The notes under the pieces are model-generated. The model saw only the letters and a list, made by a program, of their open reading frames with translations. It made no database searches and had not been told where the DNA came from. A program made the position numbers and the translations under genes. Positions 26,096 to 35,584 of a DNA stretch of 64,000 nt are shown in pieces. Origin of the DNA: Streptomyces spinoverrucosus (GTDB taxonomy: Bacteria > Actinomycetota > Actinomycetes > Streptomycetales > Streptomycetaceae); contig NZ_BJND01000047.1 of the NCBI RefSeq assembly GCF_006539505.1, forward strand, positions 1 to 64,000. The letters run 5' to 3'. Every line of letters starts with the position of its first letter. Position 1 is the first letter of the stretch.

Positions 26096-26686
26096 TCAGC
26101 CCTCCTGCCGCAGACCGCCGAAGACCAGGCACACCACCGCGTCGGCCACTTCGCGCTCCCCCATGCCGCGCCCGTCGGGCCGGTACCACTCGGCGATCGA
26201 GTTGATCATGCCGAAGACCAGCCGGGTGGCCAGCCGCACCTCCACGTCGCCGCGCACGTCTCCGTCCGCGGCGGCCGCCTTCAGCAGCTCGGCGACCCGG
26301 TGGTCGAAGTCGCGGCGCCGCTCCAGCGCCCACCGCTCGGTGTCCGTGTTGCCGCGCACCCGCAGCAGCAGCGTCACATAGGGCAGTTCGGTGATGAGCA
26401 CCTCGACCATGCGCCGCACGACGTACTCCAGCCGCTCGGCGGCGCGCCCCACGCGCGCGTGCTCCTCGTCGAGGATCCCGAAGAGTTCGTCCAGCGCCCG
26501 GCTCACGGCCCGGCGCAGCAGTTCCTCCTTGCCCGTGACGTGGTGGTAGATCGAGGACTTGGAGATGCCGGCCGCCTTGGAGAGGTGCTCCATGGAGGTG
26601 CCGTCGTAGCCGCGCTCGTTGAAGACCTGGACGGCGACCGACAGCAGCGTCTCCGGGGTGTACGTGTCGCGCTTGGCGGTGGTCAT
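26096..26686 (-). CDS. paaR: TetR family regulator, probable phenylacetate repressor PaaR, 196 aa
   Basis: TetR-type repressor. The helix-turn-helix lies at about residues 10-55 (LLSVAVQVFNERGYDGTSME, HLSKAAGISKSSIYHHVTGK); the rest is the helical ligand pocket, in this family expected to bind phenylacetyl-CoA or a related thioester. ATG at 26686 overlaps the stop of the 3-hydroxyacyl-CoA dehydrogenase gene by 4 bp, so regulator and enzyme share a transcript. Matching palindromes (CCGAMCGATCGKTCGG type) lie at the paaN/paaH and paaA promoters, as expected for autoregulation and pathway control. Confidence 0.8.
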   Translation of the reverse strand: MTTAKRDTYTPETLLSVAVQVFNERGYDGTSMEHLSKAAGISKSSIYHHVTGKEELLRRAVSRALDELFGILDEEHARVGRAAERLEYVVRRMVEVLITELPYVTLLLRVRGNTDTERWALERRRDFDHRVAELLKAAAADGDVRGDVEVRLATRLVFGMINSIAEWYRPDGRGMGEREVADAVVCLVFGGLRQEG

Positions 26687-28200
26687 GACGTGCTGCCCTC
26701 CCGCTTGTCGGTGGCGTACGCGTGGCGGTAGAGCGCGAGGGACGGCGCGTAGCGCCCGGAGGGGTCGCGCAGGTGCAGGTCGTCGAGGAGGGCGTACGCC
26801 CAGTTGCGGCCCAGGCGGCGGCTCCATTCGAACGGGCCGAGCGGGTAGTTGACGCCGAGGCGCATCGCGGTGTCGATGTCCTCCTCGGTGGCGACGCCCT
26901 TGGCGACGGCGTCGTGGGCAAGGTCGACGATCCGCGCGACGGTGCGGGCGACGATCATGCCGGGCACGTCACCGATGACACTGACCTTCTTGCCCAGCGC
27001 CTGGAACAGTCCGGTGGCCTCGCTGAGGCTCTGCGGCGAGGTGTCCTGGGAGGCGGACAGCGCGATGCGGGTGGCCCGGCGGTAGTCGAGGGCGAGGTCG
27101 AAGTAGACGACGTCCCGGAACTCGACCGAGGTCTGGCCGTCGGCGAGCGCCAGCTGGCCGCCGCCGGGCAGCACGAGCCGGGTGCCGTGGTCCTCGTCCT
27201 CCTCACGGACCTGGATGCCCGCCTCGCGGATCAGCGCGAGCAGCTCGGACGCGGGGCCCAGGTCGCCCTCGGCGACGACGTACGCGGGCGGCCGGCCGGG
27301 TTCCGCGGTGTGCGGCTCGGCGCGCTCGGCGCCGTCCCGGTAGTCGTACCAGCCCTGTCCGGACTTGCGGCCGAGCCGGCCGGACTCGACCAGGCGGCGC
27401 TGGGCGAGCGACGGCGTGAAGCGCACGTCCTGGAAGAAGGACTGCCACACGGAGTGCGTCACGGACTCGTTGACGTCCTGCCCGATGAGGTCGGTCAGCT
27501 CGAAGGCGCCCATCCGGAAGCCGCCGCACTCGCGCAGCACGGCGTCGATGGTGGCGGGGTCGGCGCCGTGCGCCTCGTAGACGGCGAAGGCCTCGGCGTA
27601 GAAGGGCCGGGCGATGCGGTTGACGATGAAGCCGGGGGTGTCGGCGCAGGCGACCGGCGTCTTGCCCCAGGCGCGGGCCATCTCGTACGCGCGCGTGGCC
27701 GACGTGACGTCGGTGGCGAACCCGGAGACCACCTCGACCAGCGGCAGCAGCGGGGCGGGGTTGAAGAAGTGCAGGCCGACGAAGCGGCCCGGGGCGCGCA
27801 GGGCGCCGCCGATGGCGGTCACCGACAGGGAGGACGTGTTGGTGGCGAGCAGACAGTCCTCGGCGACCACGTCCTCCAGCTCGCGCAGCAGCTCCTGTTT
27901 GACGTCCAGCCGCTCCAGGACGGCCTCGACGACAAGGGCGGAGTCGGCGAGCTCGGTGAGGCTCTCGGCGGGCAGCAGGCGGGCGCGCGCGGCGTCCCGG
28001 TCGGCGCCGGTGAGCCGCTCCTTCTCGACGAGCCGGTCGAGCCGGGCACCGATCGCGGCGGCGGCTTCGCGGGCACGCCCGGGTACGGCGTCGTACAGCC
28101 GTACGACGTGGCCCGCGACCAGCGCCACCTGGGCGATGCCCTGCCCCATGGTGCCGGTACCGACGACGGCCACGGGGCTGCTGAGGTCGAGTGCTGTCAT
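26683..28200 (-). CDS. paaH: 3-hydroxyacyl-CoA dehydrogenase (PaaH type), 505 aa
   Basis: NAD-dependent oxidation of 3-hydroxyacyl-CoA, here presumably 3-hydroxyadipyl-CoA in phenylacetate breakdown. Rossmann motif VVGTGTMGQGIAQVALVAGH at residues 12-31; catalytic region LVVEAVLERLDVKQELL, ATNTSSLSVTAIG, GLHFFNPAPLLPLVEVV (catalytic His) and FIVNRIARPFYAEA. A second C-terminal dehydrogenase domain with GMIVARTVARIVDLAHDAVA completes the two-domain PaaH/PaaC layout. ATG at 28200 faces the divergent paaN gene; a PaaR operator lies between them. Confidence 0.88.
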   Translation of the reverse strand: MTALDLSSPVAVVGTGTMGQGIAQVALVAGHVVRLYDAVPGRAREAAAAIGARLDRLVEKERLTGADRDAARARLLPAESLTELADSALVVEAVLERLDVKQELLRELEDVVAEDCLLATNTSSLSVTAIGGALRAPGRFVGLHFFNPAPLLPLVEVVSGFATDVTSATRAYEMARAWGKTPVACADTPGFIVNRIARPFYAEAFAVYEAHGADPATIDAVLRECGGFRMGAFELTDLIGQDVNESVTHSVWQSFFQDVRFTPSLAQRRLVESGRLGRKSGQGWYDYRDGAERAEPHTAEPGRPPAYVVAEGDLGPASELLALIREAGIQVREEDEDHGTRLVLPGGGQLALADGQTSVEFRDVVYFDLALDYRRATRIALSASQDTSPQSLSEATGLFQALGKKVSVIGDVPGMIVARTVARIVDLAHDAVAKGVATEEDIDTAMRLGVNYPLGPFEWSRRLGRNWAYALLDDLHLRDPSGRYAPSLALYRHAYATDKREGSTS

Positions 28201-28248
28201 GGACGCGATCCTCCCGCACGGGGTTTTCCACAGATGCGGCGGACCCCC

Positions 28249-28276
28249 TTGAACCGACCGATCGTTCGGTTACTCT
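28249..28276 (+). promoter_or_regulatory. paaN promoter with a PaaR operator filling the spacer
   Basis: -35 TTGAAC (28249-28254), 16-nt spacer, -10 TACTCT (28271-28276). The palindrome AACCGACCGATCGTTCGGTT (28252-28271) covers the whole spacer and touches both boxes, so a bound TetR dimer would block RNA polymerase. Its core CCGACCGATCGTTCGG is the exact reverse complement of the paaA operator. Confidence 0.75.
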
Positions 28277-28360
28277 AACTCTGACTGCGTGTTCCTGCCC
28301 ATGTTTCTCACCAGGTCATGAGCTCGACGAAGAGCTCACAAGACGAGGAGTTGGTCCCGC

Positions 28361-30052
28361 ATGGCCGCCGAACTCACCGCCCACGAGCTGATCACCCAGC
28401 ACCGGCCGACCCTCGACCAGGCGCTGGAAGCGATCCGCACGCGCGCGTACTGGTCCCCGCACCCCGAGCATCCGAAGGCCTACGGGGAGAACGGCAGCCT
28501 GGACGCGGCCGCGGGCAAGGCCGCCTTCGACGCCCTGCTCGGCACCCGCCTCGACCTCGGCCAGCCCGGCACGGACGGCTGGGTGGACGGCGAAGTCTCC
28601 CCGTACGGCATCGAATTGGGCGTCAGCTATCCGCACGCGGACATCGACGTGCTGCTGCCCGCCATGCGGGCCGGCCAGCGCGCCTGGCGCGACGCGGGTC
28701 CGGAGGCCCGGGCCATGGTCTGCCTGGAGATCCTCAAGCGGATCAGCGACCGCACGCACGAGTTCGCGCACGCGGTCATGCACACCTCCGGCCAGGCCTT
28801 CATGATGGCGTTCCAGGCGGGCGGCCCGCACGCGCAGGACCGCGGCCTGGAAGCGGTGGCGTACGCGTACGTGGAGCAGGTCCGCACCCCCGACACCGCG
28901 GAGTGGACCAAGCCGCAGGGCAAGCGGGACCCGCTGGCGCTGACCAAGCAGTTCACCGCGGTCCCGCGCGGGATCGGCCTGGTGATCGGCTGCAACACCT
29001 TCCCGACGTGGAACGGCTACCCGGGCCTGTTCGCCTCCCTCGCCACCGGCAACGCGGTCCTGGTCAAGCCCCACCCGCGCGCGGTGCTGCCGCTCGCGCT
29101 CACCGTGCAGGTCGCGCGCCAGGTGCTCACCGAGGCCGGCTTCGACGCGAACCTGGTCGCGCTGGCCGCCGAGCGCCCCGGTGAGGGCATCGCCAAGACC
29201 CTCGCCGTCCGCCCCGAGATCCGGATCATCGACTACACCGGCTCGACGGCGTTCGGCGACTGGCTGGAGGCCAACGCCCGCCAGGCCCAGGTCCACACGG
29301 AGAAGGCCGGCGTCAACACGGTGATCGTGGAGTCGACCGGCGACTACAAGGGGATGCTGTCCAACCTGGCCTTCTCGCTGTCGCTGTACAGCGGCCAGAT
29401 GTGCACGACCCCGCAGAACCTGCTCGTCCCCCGCGACGGCATCCGCACCGACCAGGGCCCGAAGTCCTACGACGAGGTGATCACCGACCTCGCCAAGGCG
29501 GTCGACGGGCTGCTCGGCGACGACGCGCGCGCGAACGCGCTGCTCGGCGCCATCGTGAACCCGGACGTCAAGGCCCGCCTGGAGGCCGCGGCCGGGCTCG
29601 GCGAAGTCGCCCTCGCCTCCCGGGAGATCAGCAACCCCGACTTCCCGGCCGCGGTGGTCCGCACGCCCGTCATCGTCAAGCTGGACGGCGCCAAGCCGGA
29701 CGACGAGGCCGCCTACATGAGCGAGTGCTTCGGCCCGGTCTCCTTCGCCGTCGCCGTCGACTCGGCCACCGACGCGGTGGAGTTGCTGCGCCGGACGGTC
29801 CGGGAGAAGGGCGCGATGACGGTCGGCGCGTACACGACCGACGAGGAGGTCGAGCAGGCGATCGAGGAGGCCTGCCTGGAGGAGTCCGCCCAGCTCTCGC
29901 TGAACCTGACCGGTGGGGTGTACGTCAACCAGACCGCCGCCTTCTCCGACTTCCACGGCTCGGGCGGCAACCCGGCGGCCAACTCGGCGCTGACCGACGG
30001 TGCGTTCGTGGCGAACCGCTTCCGGGTGGTGGAGGTACGCCGGGAGGCGTGA
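28361..30052 (+). CDS. paaN: Phenylacetate degradation aldehyde dehydrogenase PaaN, 563 aa
   Basis: Aldehyde dehydrogenase-fold enzyme of the PaaN family, thought to oxidise the ring-cleaved semialdehyde. After an N-terminal extension (LITQHRPTLDQALEAIRTRAY) the ALDH domain shows IGCNTFPTWNGYPGLFASLA, the cofactor-loop DYTGSTAFGDWLEANA, the catalytic Cys in YSGQMCTTPQNLLVPRDG, and SECFGPVSFAVAVD. It lacks the hydratase half of Escherichia coli PaaZ. ATG at 28361 lies about 80 nt after the promoter. Converges with the methyltransferase gene, 4 nt away. Confidence 0.88.
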   Translation: MAAELTAHELITQHRPTLDQALEAIRTRAYWSPHPEHPKAYGENGSLDAAAGKAAFDALLGTRLDLGQPGTDGWVDGEVSPYGIELGVSYPHADIDVLLPAMRAGQRAWRDAGPEARAMVCLEILKRISDRTHEFAHAVMHTSGQAFMMAFQAGGPHAQDRGLEAVAYAYVEQVRTPDTAEWTKPQGKRDPLALTKQFTAVPRGIGLVIGCNTFPTWNGYPGLFASLATGNAVLVKPHPRAVLPLALTVQVARQVLTEAGFDANLVALAAERPGEGIAKTLAVRPEIRIIDYTGSTAFGDWLEANARQAQVHTEKAGVNTVIVESTGDYKGMLSNLAFSLSLYSGQMCTTPQNLLVPRDGIRTDQGPKSYDEVITDLAKAVDGLLGDDARANALLGAIVNPDVKARLEAAAGLGEVALASREISNPDFPAAVVRTPVIVKLDGAKPDDEAAYMSECFGPVSFAVAVDSATDAVELLRRTVREKGAMTVGAYTTDEEVEQAIEEACLEESAQLSLNLTGGVYVNQTAAFSDFHGSGGNPAANSALTDGAFVANRFRVVEVRREA

Positions 30053-30056
30053 CCCG

Positions 30057-30842
30057 TCAGGCCGCCGCGCCCCCGGTGGCGCTCCAGTGGTACAGCGTCA
30101 TGGCCACGCTGGTCGCGAGGTTGTAGCTGGAGACCTGGGGGCGCATCGGCAGCGCCACCAGATGGTCGGCACGCGCGCGTACGGCCGCGGACAGGCCGCT
30201 GCGCTCCGAGCCGAACGCGAGCAGCGCGTCGTCGGGCAGCTTCAGGCCCCGGATGTCCTCGCCCTCCGGGTCGAGGGCGAACAGCGGCCCGGGCGGCAGT
30301 TCGCCGACGTCCAGCCGCTCCACGGCGGTCGCGAAGTGCAGCCCGGCACCGCCGCGTACGACGGTGGGATGCCAGGGGTCGAGCGTGCCGGTCGTGACCA
30401 CGCCGGTCGCCCCGAAGCCGGCCGCCAGCCGGATCACAGCCCCGGCGTTGCCGAGGTTGCGCGGCTGGTCGAGGACCACGACGGGCGCGCTGCGGGGCGT
30501 GCGGGCCAGCGCCCGCAGATTGGCCGCACGGGACGGCCGTACCGCCAGGGCGGCCACGGCGGTGGGGTGCGGGCGCGGCACCAGGGAGGCGTACGTCGAC
30601 TCCGGGACCTCGGTGAGCAGCGCGGCCAGCGTCTGCCGTACGTCCGCAGCGAGCTCGTCGGCGAGGGCGAGCGCTGCCTCGCGGTCGGCGGTGACCGCGA
30701 GGGGCACCTCGGCGCCGAAGCGCAGGGCGTGCTTGAGGGCGTGGAAGCCGTCGAGCAGTACGCAGGTGTCGGCGAGGCGGCGCCAGGCGCTCACCTGCTG
30801 CTGTGCGGAGCCGCCGGTGTCCCTGCCCGCGGGGTCGTTCAT
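30057..30842 (-). CDS. SpoU/TrmH-type RNA 2'-O-methyltransferase, 261 aa
   Basis: SPOUT-fold methyltransferase that modifies ribose in rRNA or tRNA with S-adenosylmethionine. Knot motifs are all visible: motif 1 LDQPRNLGNAGAVIRLAAGF, motif 2 LLAFGSERSGLS and motif 3 SSYNLATSVAMTLYHW. A substrate-binding N-terminal domain occupies about the first 120 residues. The exact target cannot be told. ATG at 30842 overlaps the HTTM gene stop by 4 bp (ATGA), linking it to the upstream membrane pair. Confidence 0.85.
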   Translation of the reverse strand: MNDPAGRDTGGSAQQQVSAWRRLADTCVLLDGFHALKHALRFGAEVPLAVTADREAALALADELAADVRQTLAALLTEVPESTYASLVPRPHPTAVAALAVRPSRAANLRALARTPRSAPVVVLDQPRNLGNAGAVIRLAAGFGATGVVTTGTLDPWHPTVVRGGAGLHFATAVERLDVGELPPGPLFALDPEGEDIRGLKLPDDALLAFGSERSGLSAAVRARADHLVALPMRPQVSSYNLATSVAMTLYHWSATGGAAA

Positions 30843-32065
30843 GCCCTGAAGCCTACGTGGGTCTGCTCGGCGTCCCCGGTGCGCTCGGTGGCGTCCGGCG
30901 TCCGCTGCGCCGGGACCTTGGGGCGACCGCGCCGGAACAGGCGCCCACGCGCGCGTGCCGCCCAGTCGCCCAGGCGGCGCAGGAACGACGTCGGCAGGAA
31001 GACAGCGTCGGCCGCGATCATCGCCAGCGAGAAGAAGGGCAGCCCGAGCACCACGGCGATCACGGCATGCTCGGTGATCATGACGGCCAGCAGGGCGTTC
31101 TTGACCCGCCGGTTGAACAGCGTGAACGGGAAGGCGACCTGGACGATCACGGTCCCGTAGGTGATGAGCATGACCATGGTGCCGCTGGCGGAGAGCAGGT
31201 CGGCGAGGGCGGGCCAGGGCGAGAAGGAGTCCAGGTGCAGGGGGTAGTAGACGGCGGTGCCGTCCTGCCAGCGGGAGCCCTGGATCTTGTACCAGCCGGC
31301 CGTGGCGTAGATCAGACAGGCCTCGGCCATGATCACGAGCAGGGCGCCGTTGTGCAGGATGTTGGCGATCAGGTCGAGCAGGATCCGCGGCTGGCCGGTG
31401 CGCGTGAGGCGCCCGGCGAGCCACCACAGGGCCTGCGCCACCCACACGCCCCACAGGAGCGCCGGTACCGGCCAGTCGCCGTCCAGCCGGCCCAGCGCGG
31501 TAACGGCGAGCAGCGCCAGCCCGAGCACGCCCCACAGCGCGGGGCCGGTGCGGTCGGTGACCCGCTCCCCACGCGCGCGTGCCTCGGATGCGCGCCGGGC
31601 GCGCCGCGCGTCCAGGGACCACACCTGGCCGCACCGCGTGAAGACCAGGTAGATGCACATCAGGTGCAGGACGTTGTCGCCGCCGTCACCCATGAAGACG
31701 CTGCGGTTCTGCAGCGAGAGCACGCCGACCATGAAGAGCACGGACATGGTGCGGGTACGCCAGCCCAGCATCAGCAGCAGGCTGGTGAGCACGCCGAGCG
31801 CGTAGACGGTCTCGAACCACAGCTGCCCGTCGGACCACATCAGGGCGGAGAAGGCGCCGTTCGCGCCGATCAGCTGCTCGGCGAGGTCCCAGCTCCACGG
31901 GCCGTCGGGGCCGTACAGCTCATGGCGGTGCGGGATCTCGCGCAGCAGGAACAGCAGCCAGGTCGCGGCGAAACCGATGCGGATCACGGCGGTCTGGTAG
32001 GGGCCGAGGGCGGACTCGGTGACCCGGGCGATGCCACGGGAGACGGCCAGGGCGAGGCGGCTCAC
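30839..32065 (-). CDS. HTTM-domain membrane protein (gamma-carboxylase-like), 408 aa
   Basis: Polytopic membrane protein of the horizontally transferred transmembrane (HTTM) family, related to the membrane part of vitamin-K-dependent gamma-carboxylase. Hydrophobic helices cover about residues 20-330: AVIRIGFAATWLLFLL, ETVYALGVLTSLLLMLG, LLWGVWVAQALWWLAG, MVMLITYGTVIVQVAFPF and others. The conserved loops NRSVFMGDGGDNVLHLMCIY and AGWYKIQGSRWQDGTAVYYP (HTTM signature) are present. The C-terminal 60 residues are basic. GTG at 32065 has GGGAGG 6 nt upstream and overlaps the DUF5819 stop by 4 bp. Activity in bacteria is not established. Confidence 0.8.
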   Translation of the reverse strand: MSRLALAVSRGIARVTESALGPYQTAVIRIGFAATWLLFLLREIPHRHELYGPDGPWSWDLAEQLIGANGAFSALMWSDGQLWFETVYALGVLTSLLLMLGWRTRTMSVLFMVGVLSLQNRSVFMGDGGDNVLHLMCIYLVFTRCGQVWSLDARRARRASEARARGERVTDRTGPALWGVLGLALLAVTALGRLDGDWPVPALLWGVWVAQALWWLAGRLTRTGQPRILLDLIANILHNGALLVIMAEACLIYATAGWYKIQGSRWQDGTAVYYPLHLDSFSPWPALADLLSASGTMVMLITYGTVIVQVAFPFTLFNRRVKNALLAVMITEHAVIAVVLGLPFFSLAMIAADAVFLPTSFLRRLGDWAARARGRLFRRGRPKVPAQRTPDATERTGDAEQTHVGFRA

Positions 32066-32817
32066 CGGACGCCTCCCTCGGCCTCGTCGCCGGGCACCGA
32101 CCACCAGGGCAGCACCCGGTACACCGGCTTGAGCGATATCCGCTCCTCGCTCCACTCGGGCGGGCGGACGTTGGTGGTTCGTGAGCGGACCTGGACCCGC
32201 TCGACGACACCGCCCGGCCCGCTCGCGTCCGCGCGGTCCAGGCGCAGCACCACGATCCGGCGCAGATACGTCTCGCTGAGCGCGCCGCGCAGGCCCGAGG
32301 GGCGGTTGCTTCCGTCGTGCGTGGCGGTGAAGAAGTCCCAGGCGCGGCGCAGCTCGTTCTGCTGGGTGTGGCTCGGGAGCAGATTGCCGTCGATGGCCTC
32401 GCCGTCCCGCGCGGACAGGTCGTACCAGCCGGTGGTGCGGCTGCTGCCGTCACCCGTTCGGATCTGGGCGCGGACCTGAACGGAGATGTTCTGCTGCAGC
32501 GGGTTCGGCGCGAACAGCTTCCAGTTCTGTTCGAACTCCGGGTAGATCCATTCGTCTATCGCCTTGCCGTGCTGCTTGGTGACCGTGTTCGACGGCGCGA
32601 CGTGCAGAAAGACCATCCCGATGTGCACACAGACGGCGACCGCGACGACGGCGAGGGCCAGCGCGACGCCGACCTGGTAGCGCGGGGAGAGGGCGGCGAC
32701 GCCGGTGCGGGGTCCCGGCGGGGGCTCGCTCACGCCGTGAGGTGCGCCCTGCTGGTCCCGCGCGTGCGGAGCGCTCGCACCCCTGTCGTCCGTGTCGTTC
32801 GCGCCCTGCGCGTCCAT
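32062..32817 (-). CDS. DUF5819 family membrane-anchored protein, 251 aa
   Basis: One N-terminal transmembrane helix (VGVALALAVVAVAVCVHIGM, about residues 52-71) follows a charged cytoplasmic start. The extracytoplasmic domain contains EQNWKLFAPNPLQQNISVQV and ends WSVPGDEAEGGVR. The conserved W-KLFAPNP motif is typical of proteins encoded next to HTTM genes. The stop overlaps the HTTM gene start (GTGA), so the two probably act together at the membrane. ATG at 32817 has only a weak GGGGCGGA upstream. No catalytic motif recognised. Confidence 0.72.
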   Translation of the reverse strand: MDAQGANDTDDRGASAPHARDQQGAPHGVSEPPPGPRTGVAALSPRYQVGVALALAVVAVAVCVHIGMVFLHVAPSNTVTKQHGKAIDEWIYPEFEQNWKLFAPNPLQQNISVQVRAQIRTGDGSSRTTGWYDLSARDGEAIDGNLLPSHTQQNELRRAWDFFTATHDGSNRPSGLRGALSETYLRRIVVLRLDRADASGPGGVVERVQVRSRTTNVRPPEWSEERISLKPVYRVLPWWSVPGDEAEGGVR

Positions 32818-32961
32818 TCCGCCCCGATCCCGATCGCGTTCCGGTCCTTCTGCGCCGCCCGGCAGCCCCCCTCGCAGGCGAACGGTACTCAGGCCGACCC
32901 ACCGGGCACAGCTCTTTCGATCAGCTCGTCCACAGCCGCGCCGACGGGTTATCCACAGCGG

Positions 32962-33019
32962 TTGACACCTTACGGCGCCCGACCGACCATGGAATCGCAC
33001 GAACCGAACGATCGGTCGG
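32962..33019 (+). promoter_or_regulatory. paaA promoter and PaaR operator
   Basis: -35 TTGACA (32962-32967), 17-nt spacer, weak -10 GACCAT (32985-32990). The operator CCGAACGATCGGTCGG (33004-33019) sits just after the expected transcription start, where a repressor would block elongation or open-complex formation. A TTATCCACA 9-mer (32949-32957) lies immediately upstream. Confidence 0.6.
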
Positions 33020-33058
33020 GAGCATGCTCCGGGCGGACCCAAAGGTCGAGGGGGCCTC

Positions 33059-34059
<1,001 letters not shown>

Positions 34060-34063
<4 letters not shown>

Positions 34064-34347
34064 CGAACACCGACTGGCCTCTGTGGGAGGTCTTCGTGCG
34101 CTCACGCCGGGGCCTGTCCCACACCCACGCCGGCAGCCTGCACGCCCCGGACGCGGAGTTCGCGCTGCGCAACGCGCGCGATCTGTACACCCGGCGCGGC
34201 GAGGGCGTCTCCATCTGGGTCGTGCCGTCCTCCGCCATCACGGCGTCCTCCCCCGACGAGAAGGACCCGTTCTTCGAACCGGCCGCGGACAAGCCCTACC
34301 GCCACCCGACGTTCTACGAGATCCCCGAGGGGGTGAAGCACCTGTGA
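34060..34347 (+). CDS. paaB: Phenylacetyl-CoA epoxidase subunit PaaB, 95 aa
   Basis: Small subunit of the epoxidase complex, needed for activity but without iron. It has the family pattern WPLWEVFVRSRRGLSHTHAG, then HAPDAEFALRNARDLYTRRG and VSIWVVPSSAI. ATG at 34060 overlaps the paaA stop (ATGA). Full family length. Confidence 0.95.
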
Positions 34348-35063
34348 CGACCACGGTTCCCACGACGGCCGCCCTCGCCCTGGGCGACGACGCCCTGGTG
34401 CTCTCCCACCGCCTGGGGGAGTGGGCCGGTCACGCCCCCGTGCTGGAGGAGGAGGTCGCCCTCGCCAACATCGCGCTGGACCTGCTCGGCCAGGCCCGGG
34501 TATTGCTGTCGCTGGTCGGTGACGAGGACGAGCTGGCGTATCTGCGCGAGGAGCGCGCCTTCCGCAACGTCCAGCTGGTGGAACAGCCGAACGGCGACTT
34601 CGCCCACACCATCGCCCGCCAGCTGTACTTCTCGACCTATCAGCACCTCCTCTACGACCGCCTGGCCACCGGCGACGGCCCCTTCGCCCCGCTCGCCGCG
34701 AAGGCCGTCAAGGAGGTCGCCTACCACCGCGACCACGCCGAGCAGTGGACCCTGCGGCTCGGCGACGGCACGGACGAGAGCCATGAGCGGATGCGGCGGG
34801 CGTGCGAGGCGTTGTGGCGGTTCACCGGCGAGATGTTCCAGCCGGTGCAGGGCCTGGACGTGGACGGGGAGCAGCTGAGGTCGGCCTGGCTGGAGTCGGT
34901 CGGCGAGGTCCTGCGCCGGGCCACGCTCACGCTCCCCGAGGGGCCGCAGTCCGGGGCGTGGAGCGCGGGCGCGGGCCGGCAGGGCCTGCACACCGAGCCC
35001 TTCGGGCGGATGCTCGCCGAGATGCAGCATCTGCACCGCAGCCACCCGGGGGCGTCATGGTGA
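34344..35063 (+). CDS. paaC: Phenylacetyl-CoA epoxidase subunit PaaC, 239 aa
   Basis: Structural partner of PaaA with a ferritin-like fold; forms the AC heterodimer. Family features: LGDDALVLSHRLGEWAGHAP, EEEVALANIALDLLGQARVL, NGDFAHTIARQLYFSTYQHL and KAVKEVAYHRDHAEQWTLRL. GTG at 34344 overlaps the paaB stop (GTGA). Full length. Confidence 0.94.
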   Translation: MTTTVPTTAALALGDDALVLSHRLGEWAGHAPVLEEEVALANIALDLLGQARVLLSLVGDEDELAYLREERAFRNVQLVEQPNGDFAHTIARQLYFSTYQHLLYDRLATGDGPFAPLAAKAVKEVAYHRDHAEQWTLRLGDGTDESHERMRRACEALWRFTGEMFQPVQGLDVDGEQLRSAWLESVGEVLRRATLTLPEGPQSGAWSAGAGRQGLHTEPFGRMLAEMQHLHRSHPGASW

Positions 35064-35584
35064 CCACCACCGCTCTGGAAGAGGAGCTCATCGCGATCGC
35101 AGGCTCGGTGCCCGACCCCGAGCTGCCGGTCCTCACCCTGCGGGAACTGGGCGTGCTGCGCGCGGTGCATCTGCGCGGCGCGGACGCGGTCGACGTCGAG
35201 CTGACCCCGACGTACACCGGTTGCCCCGCCATAGAGGCCATGTCCCTGGACATAGAGCGGGCGCTGCACGAGCACGGCATACGGGAGGTCACCGTCCGCA
35301 CGGTGCTTACGCCGGCCTGGTCGACAGACGACATCACGCCCGAAGGGCGCCGCAAACTGCGGGAGTTCGGCATCGCACCGCCCCGCACGCGCGCGCAGTC
35401 CGGGCCGGTGCCACTGGAGCTGGGCCCGACGCGCACGCGTACCGAGGAACAGGACCCCGTCCGCTGCCCGCACTGCGGCTCCTCCGACACCGAACTGCTG
35501 AGCCGTTTTTCCTCCACCGCGTGCAAGGCGCTGCGGCGCTGCCTGGCGTGCCGTGAACCGTTCGACCACTTCAAGGAGTTGTGA
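35057..35584 (+). CDS. paaD: PaaD, iron-sulfur assembly factor for the epoxidase, 175 aa
   Basis: DUF59/MIP18-type protein that matures the epoxidase. N-terminal DUF59 domain with SVPDPELPVLTLRELGVLRA and PTYTGCPAIEAMSLDIERAL. The C-terminal zinc-ribbon-like domain has four Cys in CPHCGSSDTE and CKALRRCLACREPF. ATG at 35057 overlaps paaC by 7 bp; GTG at 35060 (GTGA overlap) is equally possible. Confidence 0.9.
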   Translation: MVTTTALEEELIAIAGSVPDPELPVLTLRELGVLRAVHLRGADAVDVELTPTYTGCPAIEAMSLDIERALHEHGIREVTVRTVLTPAWSTDDITPEGRRKLREFGIAPPRTRAQSGPVPLELGPTRTRTEEQDPVRCPHCGSSDTELLSRFSSTACKALRRCLACREPFDHFKEL

